From Pistricoccus aurantiacus (lineage in GTDB: Bacteria > Pseudomonadota > Gammaproteobacteria > Pseudomonadales > Halomonadaceae), in contig NZ_CP042382.1 in assembly GCF_007954585.1 (NCBI RefSeq), positions 2,046,001 through 2,110,000 on the forward strand: a stretch of DNA of 64,000 nt, in the 5' to 3' direction. The translations under genes and the position numbers were made by a program. The notes beneath the pieces are model-generated. The model ran no database searches. It saw nothing but the letters and a program-made list of their open reading frames with translations, and was not told the DNA's origin. Of this stretch, positions 34,340 through 42,820 are shown piece after piece. Position 1 is the first letter of the stretch; the number at the start of each line of letters is the position of its first letter.

Positions 34340-35971
34340 ATGGCAACTTCTATCTTCGAACAGGGCTTGCCCCGGACTCCAGCCAATCACGTGGCGCTAT
34401 CGCCGCTGACCTTCATCGAGCGCACCGCGCAGATCTACCCGGACTATCCGGCGGTGGTGCATGGCGATCTGCGCCGGGATTGGCTCACCACCTGGCAGCG
34501 CTGTCGTCGCCTGGCCTCGGCGCTTCAAAAGCACGGTATACAGCCCGGGCAGACCGTGGCCACCATGCTGCCCAACGTGCCGCCGATGTTCGAGGCTCAC
34601 TTCGGGATTCCGCTGGCGGGCTGCGTGCTCAATACCTTGAATATTCGTCTGGACGCTCAAGCCATTGCCTATATGCTCGAACACGGTGAAGCCAAGGCGG
34701 TGCTGGTGGATCCGGAGTTCGTCGATGTCATCGAGGAGGCGGTAGCCGGACTCGAGACCAGACCCTTGATCGTCGACGTGGCGGACGAGCTGTTCGAGGG
34801 CGAGGCGCGACGCATCGGCGAGCTGGAATACGAGGAGCTGCTGGCGGAGGGGGACCCGGAGGCGCCGTACCGTCTGCCGGAGGACGAATGGCAGGCCATC
34901 TCGCTGAATTACACCTCCGGCACCACCGGCAAGCCCAAGGGGGTGGTCTACCATCATCGCGGCGCTCACCTGAACGCGGTCAGCAATATTCTCGAATGGG
35001 CCATGCCACACCATCCGGTCTATCTGTGGACCCTGCCGATGTTCCACTGCAACGGCTGGTGCTTTCCCTGGACCATCGCCGCGGCGGCGGGCACCAACGT
35101 CTGCCTGCGCAGGGTCGAGGCCAGGAAGGTCATGGCGCTGCTGGACGAGGAAGGCGTCACGCATTTCAGCGGCGCGCCCATCGTCTTGAACGGCCTGGTC
35201 AATCTGCCGAATGAGGACAAGCGCGACCTGGGTCGACCGGTGAAGGTCACCGTGGCCGGCGCCGCGCCGCCCGCCTCGGTGATTGCCGGCATCGAGAACC
35301 TGGGCATCGAGGTGACCCACGTCTACGGGTTGACCGAGGTCTATGGGCCGGTCACCGTCTGCGCCTGGCGAGATGCCTGGAACGAGCTGCCCCTGGAGGC
35401 TCGCGCCAGGATCAAGGCCCGCCAGGGAGTGCGCGGGCACCTGCTGGAAGCGCTGTGCGTGGCGGATTCCGAAACCCTGGAGCCGGTGCCCAAGGATGGG
35501 GAGACCATCGGCGAAATCCTGATGCGTGGCAACAATGTCATGAAAGGCTATCTCAAGGATGAGCAAGCCACCGAGACGGCGCTGCGCGGCGGCTGGTATC
35601 ACACCGGCGACCTGGCGGTGTGGCATCCGGACGGCTATATCGAGATCAAGGATCGTCTGAAGGACATCATCATTTCCGGAGGTGAAAACATTTCCACCAT
35701 CGAGGTGGAGGATGTCATCTATTCCCATCCGGCGGTGGAAGAGGCGGCGGTGGTGGCGCGCCCGGACGAGAAGTGGGGCGAGACCCCTTGCGCCTTCATC
35801 AAGCTCAAGGCGGGCCAGGAAGATACCACCGTGCAGGAAATCGTTGCCTATTGTCGGGAACGCCTGGCGCACTTCAAGGTACCGCGCTACGTATTCTTCA
35901 CCGATTTGCCCAAGACCTCCACCGGCAAGATTCAGAAGTTCGTGCTGCGAGAAATGGCGCGCAAGCAATAG
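34340..35971 (+). CDS. AMP-dependent acyl-CoA synthetase (DmdB/AlkK-like)
   Basis: The 543-residue adenylate-forming ligase activates a carboxylic acid to its CoA thioester via an acyl-AMP. Motifs are YTSGTTGKPKGVVYHHRGAH (P-loop), YGLTEVYGPVT, GWYHTGDLAVWHPDGYIEIKD and the C-terminal PKTSTGKIQK with the adenylation lysine. The overall pattern fits the medium-chain / methylmercaptopropionate ligase branch. It is followed after 29 bases by 3-hydroxyacyl-CoA dehydrogenase and then enoyl-CoA hydratase, so it probably feeds a beta-oxidation-like route. Confidence 0.9.
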   Translation: MATSIFEQGLPRTPANHVALSPLTFIERTAQIYPDYPAVVHGDLRRDWLTTWQRCRRLASALQKHGIQPGQTVATMLPNVPPMFEAHFGIPLAGCVLNTLNIRLDAQAIAYMLEHGEAKAVLVDPEFVDVIEEAVAGLETRPLIVDVADELFEGEARRIGELEYEELLAEGDPEAPYRLPEDEWQAISLNYTSGTTGKPKGVVYHHRGAHLNAVSNILEWAMPHHPVYLWTLPMFHCNGWCFPWTIAAAAGTNVCLRRVEARKVMALLDEEGVTHFSGAPIVLNGLVNLPNEDKRDLGRPVKVTVAGAAPPASVIAGIENLGIEVTHVYGLTEVYGPVTVCAWRDAWNELPLEARARIKARQGVRGHLLEALCVADSETLEPVPKDGETIGEILMRGNNVMKGYLKDEQATETALRGGWYHTGDLAVWHPDGYIEIKDRLKDIIISGGENISTIEVEDVIYSHPAVEEAAVVARPDEKWGETPCAFIKLKAGQEDTTVQEIVAYCRERLAHFKVPRYVFFTDLPKTSTGKIQKFVLREMARKQ

Positions 35972-36000
35972 TTTCCATCCACGTTTCAAGGAGCGATCGA

Positions 36001-36849
36001 ATGAGCAACATGAATGTAGGTGTCGTTGGCGCCGGCACCATGGGGCAAGGGATTGCCCAGGTACTGGCCAGCAGCGGCGTGAACGTCAAACTTTATGACG
36101 TGGCGGACGAGCCGCTCGAACGCGCCCAAGGCAGTATCAATAGAGGACTCGATAGACTGGTCAGCAAGGATCGGCTGAGCGAAAGTGATCGCGACGACGC
36201 CTTGGCGCGACTCGAGACCACCTCGAAACTCGATGCGCTGAGCGACTGCGAGATCATTATCGAGGCGGCGCCGGAAGATCCGGAACTCAAGGAAAAGCTC
36301 TTTCGTGACTTGAGCGCCTTGAGCCGGGAGGCGATTCTCGCCTCCAATACGTCCTCGCTGTCGCTGACCCGGCTGGCGGCGGTCAGCGAGCGTCCGGAGC
36401 GGGTGGTGGGCATGCATTTCTTCAATCCGGTGCCGGTGATGGGACTGGTCGAGGTGATCCGCGCGGAGCAGACGTCGGACGACACGGTAAAGCGTGTCGA
36501 ACAGCTCGCCGAACAAATGGGCAAGACCGCGGTCGCCATCGCCGATTCCCCGGGTTTCGCGGTCAATCGCCTGCTGGTGCCGATGATCAACGAGGCCGCC
36601 TTTCTGGTGCAGGAAAACGCCGCTACTCCGGAAGCCATCGATCAGGCCATGAAGCTCGGCGCCAATCATCCCATGGGTCCGCTGGCCCTGGCGGATCTGG
36701 TTGGACTGGATGTGTGCCTTGCCATCATGGAGGTATTGCAGGATGGCTTCGGCGACCCGAAATATCGACCCTGCCCGCTGCTCAAGCGCATGGTCGCGGC
36801 GGGGCATCTGGGCCGCAAGAGCGGCCGCGGCTTCTATGAATATAAATAA
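36001..36849 (+). CDS. 3-hydroxybutyryl/3-hydroxyacyl-CoA dehydrogenase
   Basis: The 282-residue NAD-dependent enzyme oxidises (S)-3-hydroxyacyl-CoA. The Rossmann motif is VGVVGAGTMGQGIAQVLA at the N-terminus. The catalytic His is in VGMHFFNPVPVMGLVEV, with the Asn/Pro-rich FAVNRLLVPMINEA and the C-terminal GANHPMGPLALADLVGLD. The size matches stand-alone PaaH/Hbd proteins rather than the fused FadB. AAGGAG lies eight bases before the ATG; a much longer upstream frame is only read-through of the synthetase 3' end. It is twelve bases before the enoyl-CoA hydratase gene. Confidence 0.93.
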   Translation: MSNMNVGVVGAGTMGQGIAQVLASSGVNVKLYDVADEPLERAQGSINRGLDRLVSKDRLSESDRDDALARLETTSKLDALSDCEIIIEAAPEDPELKEKLFRDLSALSREAILASNTSSLSLTRLAAVSERPERVVGMHFFNPVPVMGLVEVIRAEQTSDDTVKRVEQLAEQMGKTAVAIADSPGFAVNRLLVPMINEAAFLVQENAATPEAIDQAMKLGANHPMGPLALADLVGLDVCLAIMEVLQDGFGDPKYRPCPLLKRMVAAGHLGRKSGRGFYEYK

Positions 36850-36861
36850 GGAGGTTGTTCC

Positions 36862-37635
36862 ATGAGCGATAACCTGATCGAAAAGAGCGAAGACGCCGGC
36901 ATTATGCGGCTGACCCTCAACCGTCCCAAGGCGCTCAACGCCTTGAACAGCGATCTGATCAAGGCGCTGGATGAAACTCTCGATGAGCTGGAAGCGCGCA
37001 GGGATCTACGCGCCGTACTGATCACCGGCGCCGGGGAGAAATCCTTCGTCGCTGGAGCGGATATCAGTGAGATGCGCGACAAGACCCCGGAAGAGGCTCG
37101 AATTTTCGCCGGCCAGGCCCTGGCCACGGTCAAGCGTCTGGAGCGTTTGCCGGTGCCAGTGGTAGCTCTGGTCAACGGCTTCTGCCTGGGGGGCGGCTGC
37201 GAGCTGGCCCTGGCCTGCGACTGGGCCGTCGCCAGCGACAACGCCGTTTTCGGTCAGCCGGAAGTGGGTCTCGGCGTGATTCCCGGCTTCGGCGGCACCC
37301 AGCGCCTGCCGCGTCGTGTCGGTCCCGCCATGGCCCTTGATCTGATCACCACCGGGCGCAAGATCGACGCCAATGAGGCTCTGCGTATCGGCCTGGTCAA
37401 TCGTGTCGTGCCCCAAGGCGAGCTGGAAAGCGTCGCCGAGGAAATCACCAAACAGCTCAAAGGCAACGGCCCTCAGGCGGTTCGCGCCGCCAAGCAGGCG
37501 GTTCACGATGGCATGGATCAGGACCTGGACAGCGCCCTGGCCTTGGAAACTAGCCTGTTCGCCCTGTGCTTTGCCAGTGAAGAGCAGAGCGAAGGCATGG
37601 GCGCCTTCGTTGAGAAGCGCAAGCCGAATTTCTGA
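36862..37635 (+). CDS. Enoyl-CoA hydratase (crotonase family)
   Basis: The 257-residue protein hydrates trans-2-enoyl-CoA to 3-hydroxyacyl-CoA. Oxyanion-hole residues lie in KSFVAGADISEM and NGFCLGGGCELALACD. The two catalytic glutamates are visible in GGGCELA and in FGQPEVGLGVIPGFGGTQRLPR, so it is a hydratase rather than an isomerase-only member. AAGGAGG precedes the ATG. With the preceding dehydrogenase it supplies two consecutive beta-oxidation steps. A terminator follows, so this is the operon end, and no thiolase is included. Confidence 0.94.
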   Translation: MSDNLIEKSEDAGIMRLTLNRPKALNALNSDLIKALDETLDELEARRDLRAVLITGAGEKSFVAGADISEMRDKTPEEARIFAGQALATVKRLERLPVPVVALVNGFCLGGGCELALACDWAVASDNAVFGQPEVGLGVIPGFGGTQRLPRRVGPAMALDLITTGRKIDANEALRIGLVNRVVPQGELESVAEEITKQLKGNGPQAVRAAKQAVHDGMDQDLDSALALETSLFALCFASEEQSEGMGAFVEKRKPNF

Positions 37636-37651
37636 ATCAGTTAATGCAATG

Positions 37652-37688
37652 AAAAAGCGGCCTTGATGACCCCATCATGGCCGTTTTT
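37652..37688 (+). terminator. Rho-independent terminator after enoyl-CoA hydratase
   Basis: An A5 tract, a hairpin with outer stem CGGCC/GGCCG and inner stem TGATG/CATCA, and a terminal T5 follow the stop codon by 17 bases. The symmetric A/T flanks could also serve the opposite strand. Confidence 0.85.
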
Positions 37689-37736
37689 CGTGCTACTGGA
37701 TAACATTCTTCTAAGCTGACGAAGGAGAGTGCTGCC

Positions 37737-38057
37737 TTGAAACCTCCAGTCACGCCGGATGGTCGCTATATCGTCGTCAAGGGACGCTTGTGGCGAGCGA
37801 GCAACCCGCACTTGTCCGAAGAGAAGCGTAAGTCTTTCGTGTACGATTTGATGGTTGCCCGACGCGAAGTAAAAGCCGCACTTAACGAAGAGAATGAAGA
37901 ACGTTTGATCGCTGCCAGGAAGGCCGTCGATGCCGCGAAAATCGCCCTCGGCGAACGCGGGCCGGTATGGTGGACGGACGGCGCCAAGGATTTCAATCGT
38001 CACCTGGTCAAGAACACGCCCTATGCGGATTGGTATAAAGAGCTTTCTTACTCATAA
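37737..38057 (+). CDS. Conserved hypothetical protein, 106 residues
   Basis: The small soluble protein starts MKPPVTPDGRYIVVKGRLWRASNP and ends FNRHLVKNTPYADWYKELSY. The central part is a charged helix rich in Arg, Glu and Ala. It resembles a widespread proteobacterial hypothetical protein whose role I do not know. The start is TTG, supported by GAAGGAGA eight bases earlier; no ATG is suitably placed. Downstream the sequence becomes AT-rich. Confidence 0.75.
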   Translation: MKPPVTPDGRYIVVKGRLWRASNPHLSEEKRKSFVYDLMVARREVKAALNEENEERLIAARKAVDAAKIALGERGPVWWTDGAKDFNRHLVKNTPYADWYKELSYS

Positions 38058-38176
38058 AATCGATACTTCGTTCGGTTTCGCTCGCTTCCTTGCAATATTG
38101 AAAATTCGTTGTTTGTCTAGACTGCAATCAAAAACCGATGGGCCACTCAACAACTATCAAGTAGCATAATAAAAAG

Positions 38177-38926
38177 ATGAAAAAGCGCATTATACTGTTT
38201 TACTTGGTTGGTATTCACTTGTTTTTAGTCGTCGTGTTGTTGAAAAGTAACTTTATCGAGCGCGTCGAAAGCAAGCTCGGCCTTGATGCCGATAAACCCG
38301 AAATCACGGAATTCTTTCATACGATGCTTGCCTATCATCTTCGTATGGATGGAAACATACCCGAAAAATCTGTTATTTTTATTGGTGACAGTATTACCCA
38401 GGGATTGGCTGTCAGTGCCGTGGCGAGTCTATCGGTGAATTATGGTATAGGTGGTGATACAACAGTTGGTGTCTTGAAACGAATTCAAGATTATACCTCG
38501 ATAAGCAAGGCAAGAACTGTCGTCATATCTATCGGCATCAATGATATGAAATATCGAAAAAACGATGAAATATTTGCTAATATAAAGTCCATAGTGGAGA
38601 AAATACCTCAGCAGATTCCGCTTGTTTTTAGTGCTGTGCTGCCTATCGATGAAGAGTTGAAAGGGAGTGAAAGACGAGGATGGAATGCAACCAGAATAAA
38701 AGAATTGAATTCTAGAGTAAAAACATGGATTGAACCGTTAAATAATCGGTTTTTTGTTGATGCAGGATCGAGTTTGATCGATGAAAATGGAAATCTTTCG
38801 GATGAATTTCATATCGGCGATGGCATACATCTGAACTCGATGGGTAATGCCATCTGGATCGGGTTGCTTCAAGGAAGCCTGGAAGATATTCAACGGGATG
38901 TGGCATCCGGTATGGCTTCTCGTTAG
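38177..38926 (+). CDS. SGNH/GDSL hydrolase, membrane-anchored, AT-rich gene
   Basis: The 249-residue protein has one N-terminal hydrophobic segment (IILFYLVGIHLFLVVVLL), a signal anchor, and an SGNH hydrolase domain. Block I is IFIGDSITQG (Ser nucleophile), block II NYGIGGDTTVGVL (Gly), block III ISIGINDMKYR (Asn) and block V DGIHLNSMG (Asp/His). Members are esterases or acetylesterases acting on lipids or polysaccharides. Base composition is visibly much more AT-rich than all neighbours and codon use differs (many AAA, ATA, TTT), suggesting recent acquisition. The ribosome binding site is weak. Confidence 0.88.
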   Translation: MKKRIILFYLVGIHLFLVVVLLKSNFIERVESKLGLDADKPEITEFFHTMLAYHLRMDGNIPEKSVIFIGDSITQGLAVSAVASLSVNYGIGGDTTVGVLKRIQDYTSISKARTVVISIGINDMKYRKNDEIFANIKSIVEKIPQQIPLVFSAVLPIDEELKGSERRGWNATRIKELNSRVKTWIEPLNNRFFVDAGSSLIDENGNLSDEFHIGDGIHLNSMGNAIWIGLLQGSLEDIQRDVASGMASR

Positions 38927-39052
38927 CGCTCCAAGCCAGTGGCTGAACCCACCCAACCAGACGTCAATGCCTCAGATGCGACGGCTCTTGTTCACGTCAT
39001 CTGCAAGCCAAGCCTTGATCAGCAATTGGTAGGGCATATTCCGCTTGCTGGC

Positions 39053-39784
39053 TTATTTCAGCGCCAGTTGCCCCTCGTCCCGTTCACAGTGAAAGAAGTC
39101 CGAACTCGCCAGCCACTGCGGATCCGGGTAGTAGGTAAAGAGATACTGATCTTCCTTGATGCTGTCGATCAGCGGTGCGGCGATCTCTTGTCGTACCGCC
39201 GGGCAGCCGTGGCTGCGTCCGAGACGCCCGGTCTGCTCGATAAAAGCCTCGCTGACATAGTCGGCGCCGTGGATGACGATGGCGCGCCGGTAGGCCAGAT
39301 CGTTGACACCGGGCTCAAGTCCCTCCAGGCGCAGGGAATAGCCGTTGCTACCCTGATAGCTGTTCAAAGTGCGAAACAACCCGATGCTGGACTGATGGCT
39401 ATCCGGGACGTTGGAGAAGGTCTCGGCCATGGCATTGCCGGAGCCTTGACCATGAGAAACCAGTTCCTTGAACAGCAGCTTCCGGCGCTGCAGATCGAAG
39501 ACCCAGAGGCGGGGCTCGGTGGAAGGTAGCGAAAAATCGATCACCGCCAGGCGATCTGCGTCCGGGTCGGCGCAGGAGAGGGCGCGGGCCGCCAGACGCA
39601 AGACCTGAGGATTGGCGCCGGGCGCCAGCCGAATCAGCGTTTGATCCATCGCCATCTTGTGTAGCGTACCGGGCTTATAGACTTGAGCCAGGAAGTTATC
39701 GTTTGCCTGGGCGGGCAGGATGCCCAGTAACATGACGCCGAAAAACGCGCCGGAAAGCCACCGGCTCAAGAATTTTATCGCCAT
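39053..39784 (-). CDS. YkuD_2-type L,D-transpeptidase domain protein
   Basis: The 243-residue secreted protein has a signal peptide ending at PAQA and the 'murein L,D-transpeptidase catalytic domain family' fold. The catalytic region reads AIVIHGADYVSEAF followed by GRLGRSHGCPAVRQE, with the nucleophile Cys. Upstream elements SHGQGSGNAMAETFSNVPDSHQSSIGLF are characteristic. It likely acts on peptidoglycan cross-links in the periplasm. AAGGTG precedes the ATG. It is divergent from a second L,D-transpeptidase 153 bases away. Confidence 0.88.
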   Translation of the reverse strand: MAIKFLSRWLSGAFFGVMLLGILPAQANDNFLAQVYKPGTLHKMAMDQTLIRLAPGANPQVLRLAARALSCADPDADRLAVIDFSLPSTEPRLWVFDLQRRKLLFKELVSHGQGSGNAMAETFSNVPDSHQSSIGLFRTLNSYQGSNGYSLRLEGLEPGVNDLAYRRAIVIHGADYVSEAFIEQTGRLGRSHGCPAVRQEIAAPLIDSIKEDQYLFTYYPDPQWLASSDFFHCERDEGQLALK

Positions 39785-39937
39785 TCAAGCACCTTTCTTG
39801 TTCTATGTTGATTCTTTCCATCGGCTCTTTTGCGCTTAGAGCCAGGACACGGACAGACGAGGTTTGCTGGCTCGTGGTGCCTCGCCGGGTGCCGATATAG
39901 TAACCAGGACCGATCATAAACGCAGAAGGAAAGGTTT

Positions 39938-41545
39938 ATGCCTTTAGCAAAAGGGTTAAAGACGCTAATTCTTTCGCTCATGCTTTTCCTGCCATCCTGG
40001 GGTTTTGCCAATGAGAGGGATTCCGCTGTAGCTGACGCTCTGGCCGCACAGTTGCTCGGAGAAGAAATCATACTGCAGAATTTCTATGCCGCCCGGCAAG
40101 GCCGTCCTGCCTGGCAAGAGATCGATACCGTTGCCGGCTTCGCCGCAGCCCTGAGTGGCCTGGAGGCGGATGGATTGAACTCACAGGACTACTGGCCGGA
40201 TGCCTTGGTAGCGGGGTATCGCAAGCTGTACTCCATGGAAAGCACGCCAGCGGATGGGGCCAGTTTCGATCTACAGATCAGCCGTATCCTGCTGGCTGCG
40301 CTTCATCATCTGCAGCGCGGCAAGGTGGACCCCTATAGCGTCGATCCAAGCTGGGAAGTGCCCATCGACGCCCCATCTCTGGATCTTGCGGCGATCTCCC
40401 AGGCGGTGGACGCCCAGCGCTTCGAACAGGCCTTCACGCTTGCACGGCCTTCCGCGGCCCCCTATGAACGCCTGCGCGCCGGTCTGGCCCGCTATCGTCA
40501 TATCGAGCGGCAGGGCGGCTGGCCGATGCTGCCGGCTCGACAACAATCGTTGCGGCCCGGAGACGTTCATGATGATGTGCTGCTGCTGCGGGAGCGACTG
40601 GCGATCATTGGTGAGCTGGAAGTCATGGCGGCGGACCTGTTTACCGACACCGAGCCGGAGGTCCTGGACCCACGCCGCTACGATGACCCTCTGGCGGGAG
40701 CCGTACGTCGTTTTCAGAAACGCCATCTGCTGGAAACGGACGGCATCATCGGCCCCCAGACCCGAGCGGCCCTCAATGTTCCTGTGGCCGAGCGCATCGA
40801 CCAGATACGAGTCAATCTGGAGCGCGCTCGCTGGCTGCTTCACGGCCTGCCGGACTCTTTCGTGCTGGTGGACATTGCCGGTTACCGGGTCAGCTACTTT
40901 CGCCCCGATGGCGAAATCTGGCGTTCGCGCATCGTGGTGGGCCAGCCTTATCGGCGCACTCCCTCGCTGCGCTCGGCGATTACCCATCTGACCGTCAACC
41001 CGACCTGGACGGTGCCGCCCACCATCCGCCGCGAGGACATTCTGCCCAGGGTACGCCGCGATCCGGGTTACCTGGCCCGACGCAACATGAGCGTGCTGAG
41101 TCCCTCGGGACGGCGGCTGGATCCGTGGCAGATCGACTGGTGGAATCCGGGCAACGTCATCCTGCGCCAGGGACCCGGCCCGAACAACGCCCTGGGGCAA
41201 GTCGTGCTGCGTTTTCCCAACAATCATCTGGTTTATCTGCATGACACACCATCTCAAGGGCTGTTCGCCCGAGAGCAGCGCGCCTTCAGCTCCGGCTGCA
41301 TCCGCGTGCAGGGCATACTCGAACTGGCCCAACTCCTTTTCGACGATACCGGCACCCCGGCCCGGATAGCCTCACTGATTGCTAGAGGAAAGACCCGCAA
41401 TATCTCTCTGGCGCGTCCCGTGCCGGTGATTCTGCACTATTGGACGGTACAGGCCGGGCAAGACGGCGAGTTGGTATTTCGCCCGGATATCTATCAGCGC
41501 GACGCTGCCCTGCTCGCGGCACTCGATCGACCGCTGGCGTGGTAG
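39938..41545 (+). CDS. L,D-transpeptidase, YcbB/LdtD-like
   Basis: The 535-residue periplasmic enzyme has a signal peptide (ending near WGFA), a helical scaffold, a peptidoglycan-binding domain (AVRRFQKRHLLETDGIIGPQTRAAL) and a YkuD catalytic domain. The active site is HDTPSQGLFAREQRAFSSGCIRV with the nucleophilic Cys. YcbB-type enzymes make 3-3 cross-links in peptidoglycan and help resist beta-lactams and envelope stress. AAGGAAAGG lies before the ATG. It shares a divergent promoter region with the smaller transpeptidase gene. Confidence 0.92.
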   Translation: MPLAKGLKTLILSLMLFLPSWGFANERDSAVADALAAQLLGEEIILQNFYAARQGRPAWQEIDTVAGFAAALSGLEADGLNSQDYWPDALVAGYRKLYSMESTPADGASFDLQISRILLAALHHLQRGKVDPYSVDPSWEVPIDAPSLDLAAISQAVDAQRFEQAFTLARPSAAPYERLRAGLARYRHIERQGGWPMLPARQQSLRPGDVHDDVLLLRERLAIIGELEVMAADLFTDTEPEVLDPRRYDDPLAGAVRRFQKRHLLETDGIIGPQTRAALNVPVAERIDQIRVNLERARWLLHGLPDSFVLVDIAGYRVSYFRPDGEIWRSRIVVGQPYRRTPSLRSAITHLTVNPTWTVPPTIRREDILPRVRRDPGYLARRNMSVLSPSGRRLDPWQIDWWNPGNVILRQGPGPNNALGQVVLRFPNNHLVYLHDTPSQGLFAREQRAFSSGCIRVQGILELAQLLFDDTGTPARIASLIARGKTRNISLARPVPVILHYWTVQAGQDGELVFRPDIYQRDAALLAALDRPLAW

Positions 41546-41916
41546 TGAGGTGCCGGTGTTTACAGAACGTCAGCAGTCGAGGGGGTGCGGTATTGACACC
41601 GGTCAGCCTGGAAGCCTCCACGTGTCTGGGGCTCGCGATGAGCGATTCGCTGAGGTGGCCGGAGTCATGAATCCTGCATGGAACCCCTGGGTTCGGATTT
41701 CGAGGCTTGGTTTCACCTTTTCGTGTTGGGATAGCGTTGAAGCCATCAAAAACTGGAAGCAGCATTCTGGGCACCACGCCCGGGCAACAAAAGCTGGTAT
41801 TCTGAGTTCAAGGTTCGAGTTACAAAGATTGAGCGAGACTATGGTGCGTGATAAAGCCGATAGCTCCTCAGGGGTATCACGAATATTTTTGGCCTATTAA
41901 CCATGGACCGACAAGC
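41546..41916. other. Gene-poor stretch, 371 bases
   Basis: No convincing gene lies here. An imperfect FNR-type dyad, TTGAC-ACCG-GTCAG, is at 41593-41606. The rest shows only short unconserved frames. It probably holds the promoter of the cis-prenyltransferase gene. Confidence 0.4.
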
Positions 41917-42531
41917 ATGACAAAACGGTCACTACCCAAACATGTAGGATTTATTCCCGATGGCAATCGACGCTGGGCGACTCAGCGTGGGCTTGCCAAG
42001 CAAGAAGGGTATCGATTTGGTATCGAGCCGGGCCTGGCCCTGTTCGAGCTTTGCAAGAAGCTGGGAATTCCCGAAGTCTCCGTGTATGGCTTTACCCAGG
42101 ACAACACCAAAAGAGCCTCACCGCAGATTCAGGCGTTCCGCTCCGCCTGCGTGGAATTCGCCTTGGAGATCGCACGCCGTGGCGCGGCGCTGCTGGTGGT
42201 AGGTAAATACGGCTCGTCTCAACTGCCGGATGAGCTGAGGCCTTTCCAGACTCGGCAAGGTGAAGGCATCAAGGTGAATTTCCTGGCCAACTACCACTGG
42301 GAATGGGATCTGGCCGGGCTCGCCGAAGGCCGAATCCGCTCGCAGGAGGTTTCCCAACTGGACCTGATCGTACGCTGGGGAGGCGGAAGACGCCTCAGCG
42401 GTTTTTTGCCGGTGCAATCGGTGTACGCGGATTTCTATGTCGTGGAAGATTACTGGCCGGATTTCAAACCGGAACATCTCGATCAGGCGCTAGCCTGGTT
42501 CAAGAATCAGGATCAGACGCTGGGGGGATGA
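41917..42531 (+). CDS. Cis-prenyltransferase family protein (short UppS paralogue)
   Basis: The 204-residue protein has the undecaprenyl diphosphate synthase fold. The diphosphate-binding motif is HVGFIPDGNRRWATQRGL at the N-terminus, the helix is VYGFTQDNTKRA, and the C-terminal RWGGGRRLSGFLPVQSVYADF matches the RxGGxxRLSxFxxWQ motif in altered form. It is shorter than typical UppS (about 240-250), and no cdsA or dxr neighbour is present, so it is likely a paralogue making another Z-prenyl chain. The ATG at MTKRSL is chosen over an upstream one. The ribosome binding site is weak. Confidence 0.85.
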   Translation: MTKRSLPKHVGFIPDGNRRWATQRGLAKQEGYRFGIEPGLALFELCKKLGIPEVSVYGFTQDNTKRASPQIQAFRSACVEFALEIARRGAALLVVGKYGSSQLPDELRPFQTRQGEGIKVNFLANYHWEWDLAGLAEGRIRSQEVSQLDLIVRWGGGRRLSGFLPVQSVYADFYVVEDYWPDFKPEHLDQALAWFKNQDQTLGG

Positions 42532-42592
42532 GTCCTTATTGCTTTCGTTAAGTGCGGAATCGCGCAGCTTGGGTTGCGCGTCCGCTAGCCGA

Positions 42593-42742
42593 TTACCACG
42601 CTAGCCTGCTATATCCATTATCCAGAAACGGATAGTCCGTATAGCTTTCTTCCTTGCCGCTATAAAACGGATTCGGCTCGTTGAGTGGAGCGCCGAAGCG
42701 AAAGCCTCGCCCCAACAGTAATCTCTGACGCTCGTCTCTCAT
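42593..42742 (-). pseudogene. 3' remnant of an Old Yellow Enzyme gene
   Basis: The minus strand encodes 49 residues ending FGAPLNEPNP / FYSGKEESYTDYPFLDNGYS / RLAW-stop. This closely matches the C-terminus of the intact Old Yellow Enzyme gene about 1.6 kb to the right (LGAPLNEPNPDTFYGGKEEG...). Six bases are missing relative to that copy. The rest of the gene is absent. A GC-rich hairpin just beyond its stop resembles the one beyond the intact gene. It is a broken paralogue, not functional as an enzyme. Confidence 0.85.
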
Positions 42743-42820
42743 GAATCACTTGGCTGCCACGGTAGTGCTGAGTATCGCAACGCCGAGGAGATAGGAGCAC
42801 CAGACTAAAAAGGAATTTAA

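Noticed and set aside
36001-36001. Longer start of the 3-hydroxyacyl-CoA dehydrogenase beginning inside the synthetase gene
   Set aside because: The upstream residues are out-of-frame read-through of the synthetase; AAGGAG marks the chosen ATG.
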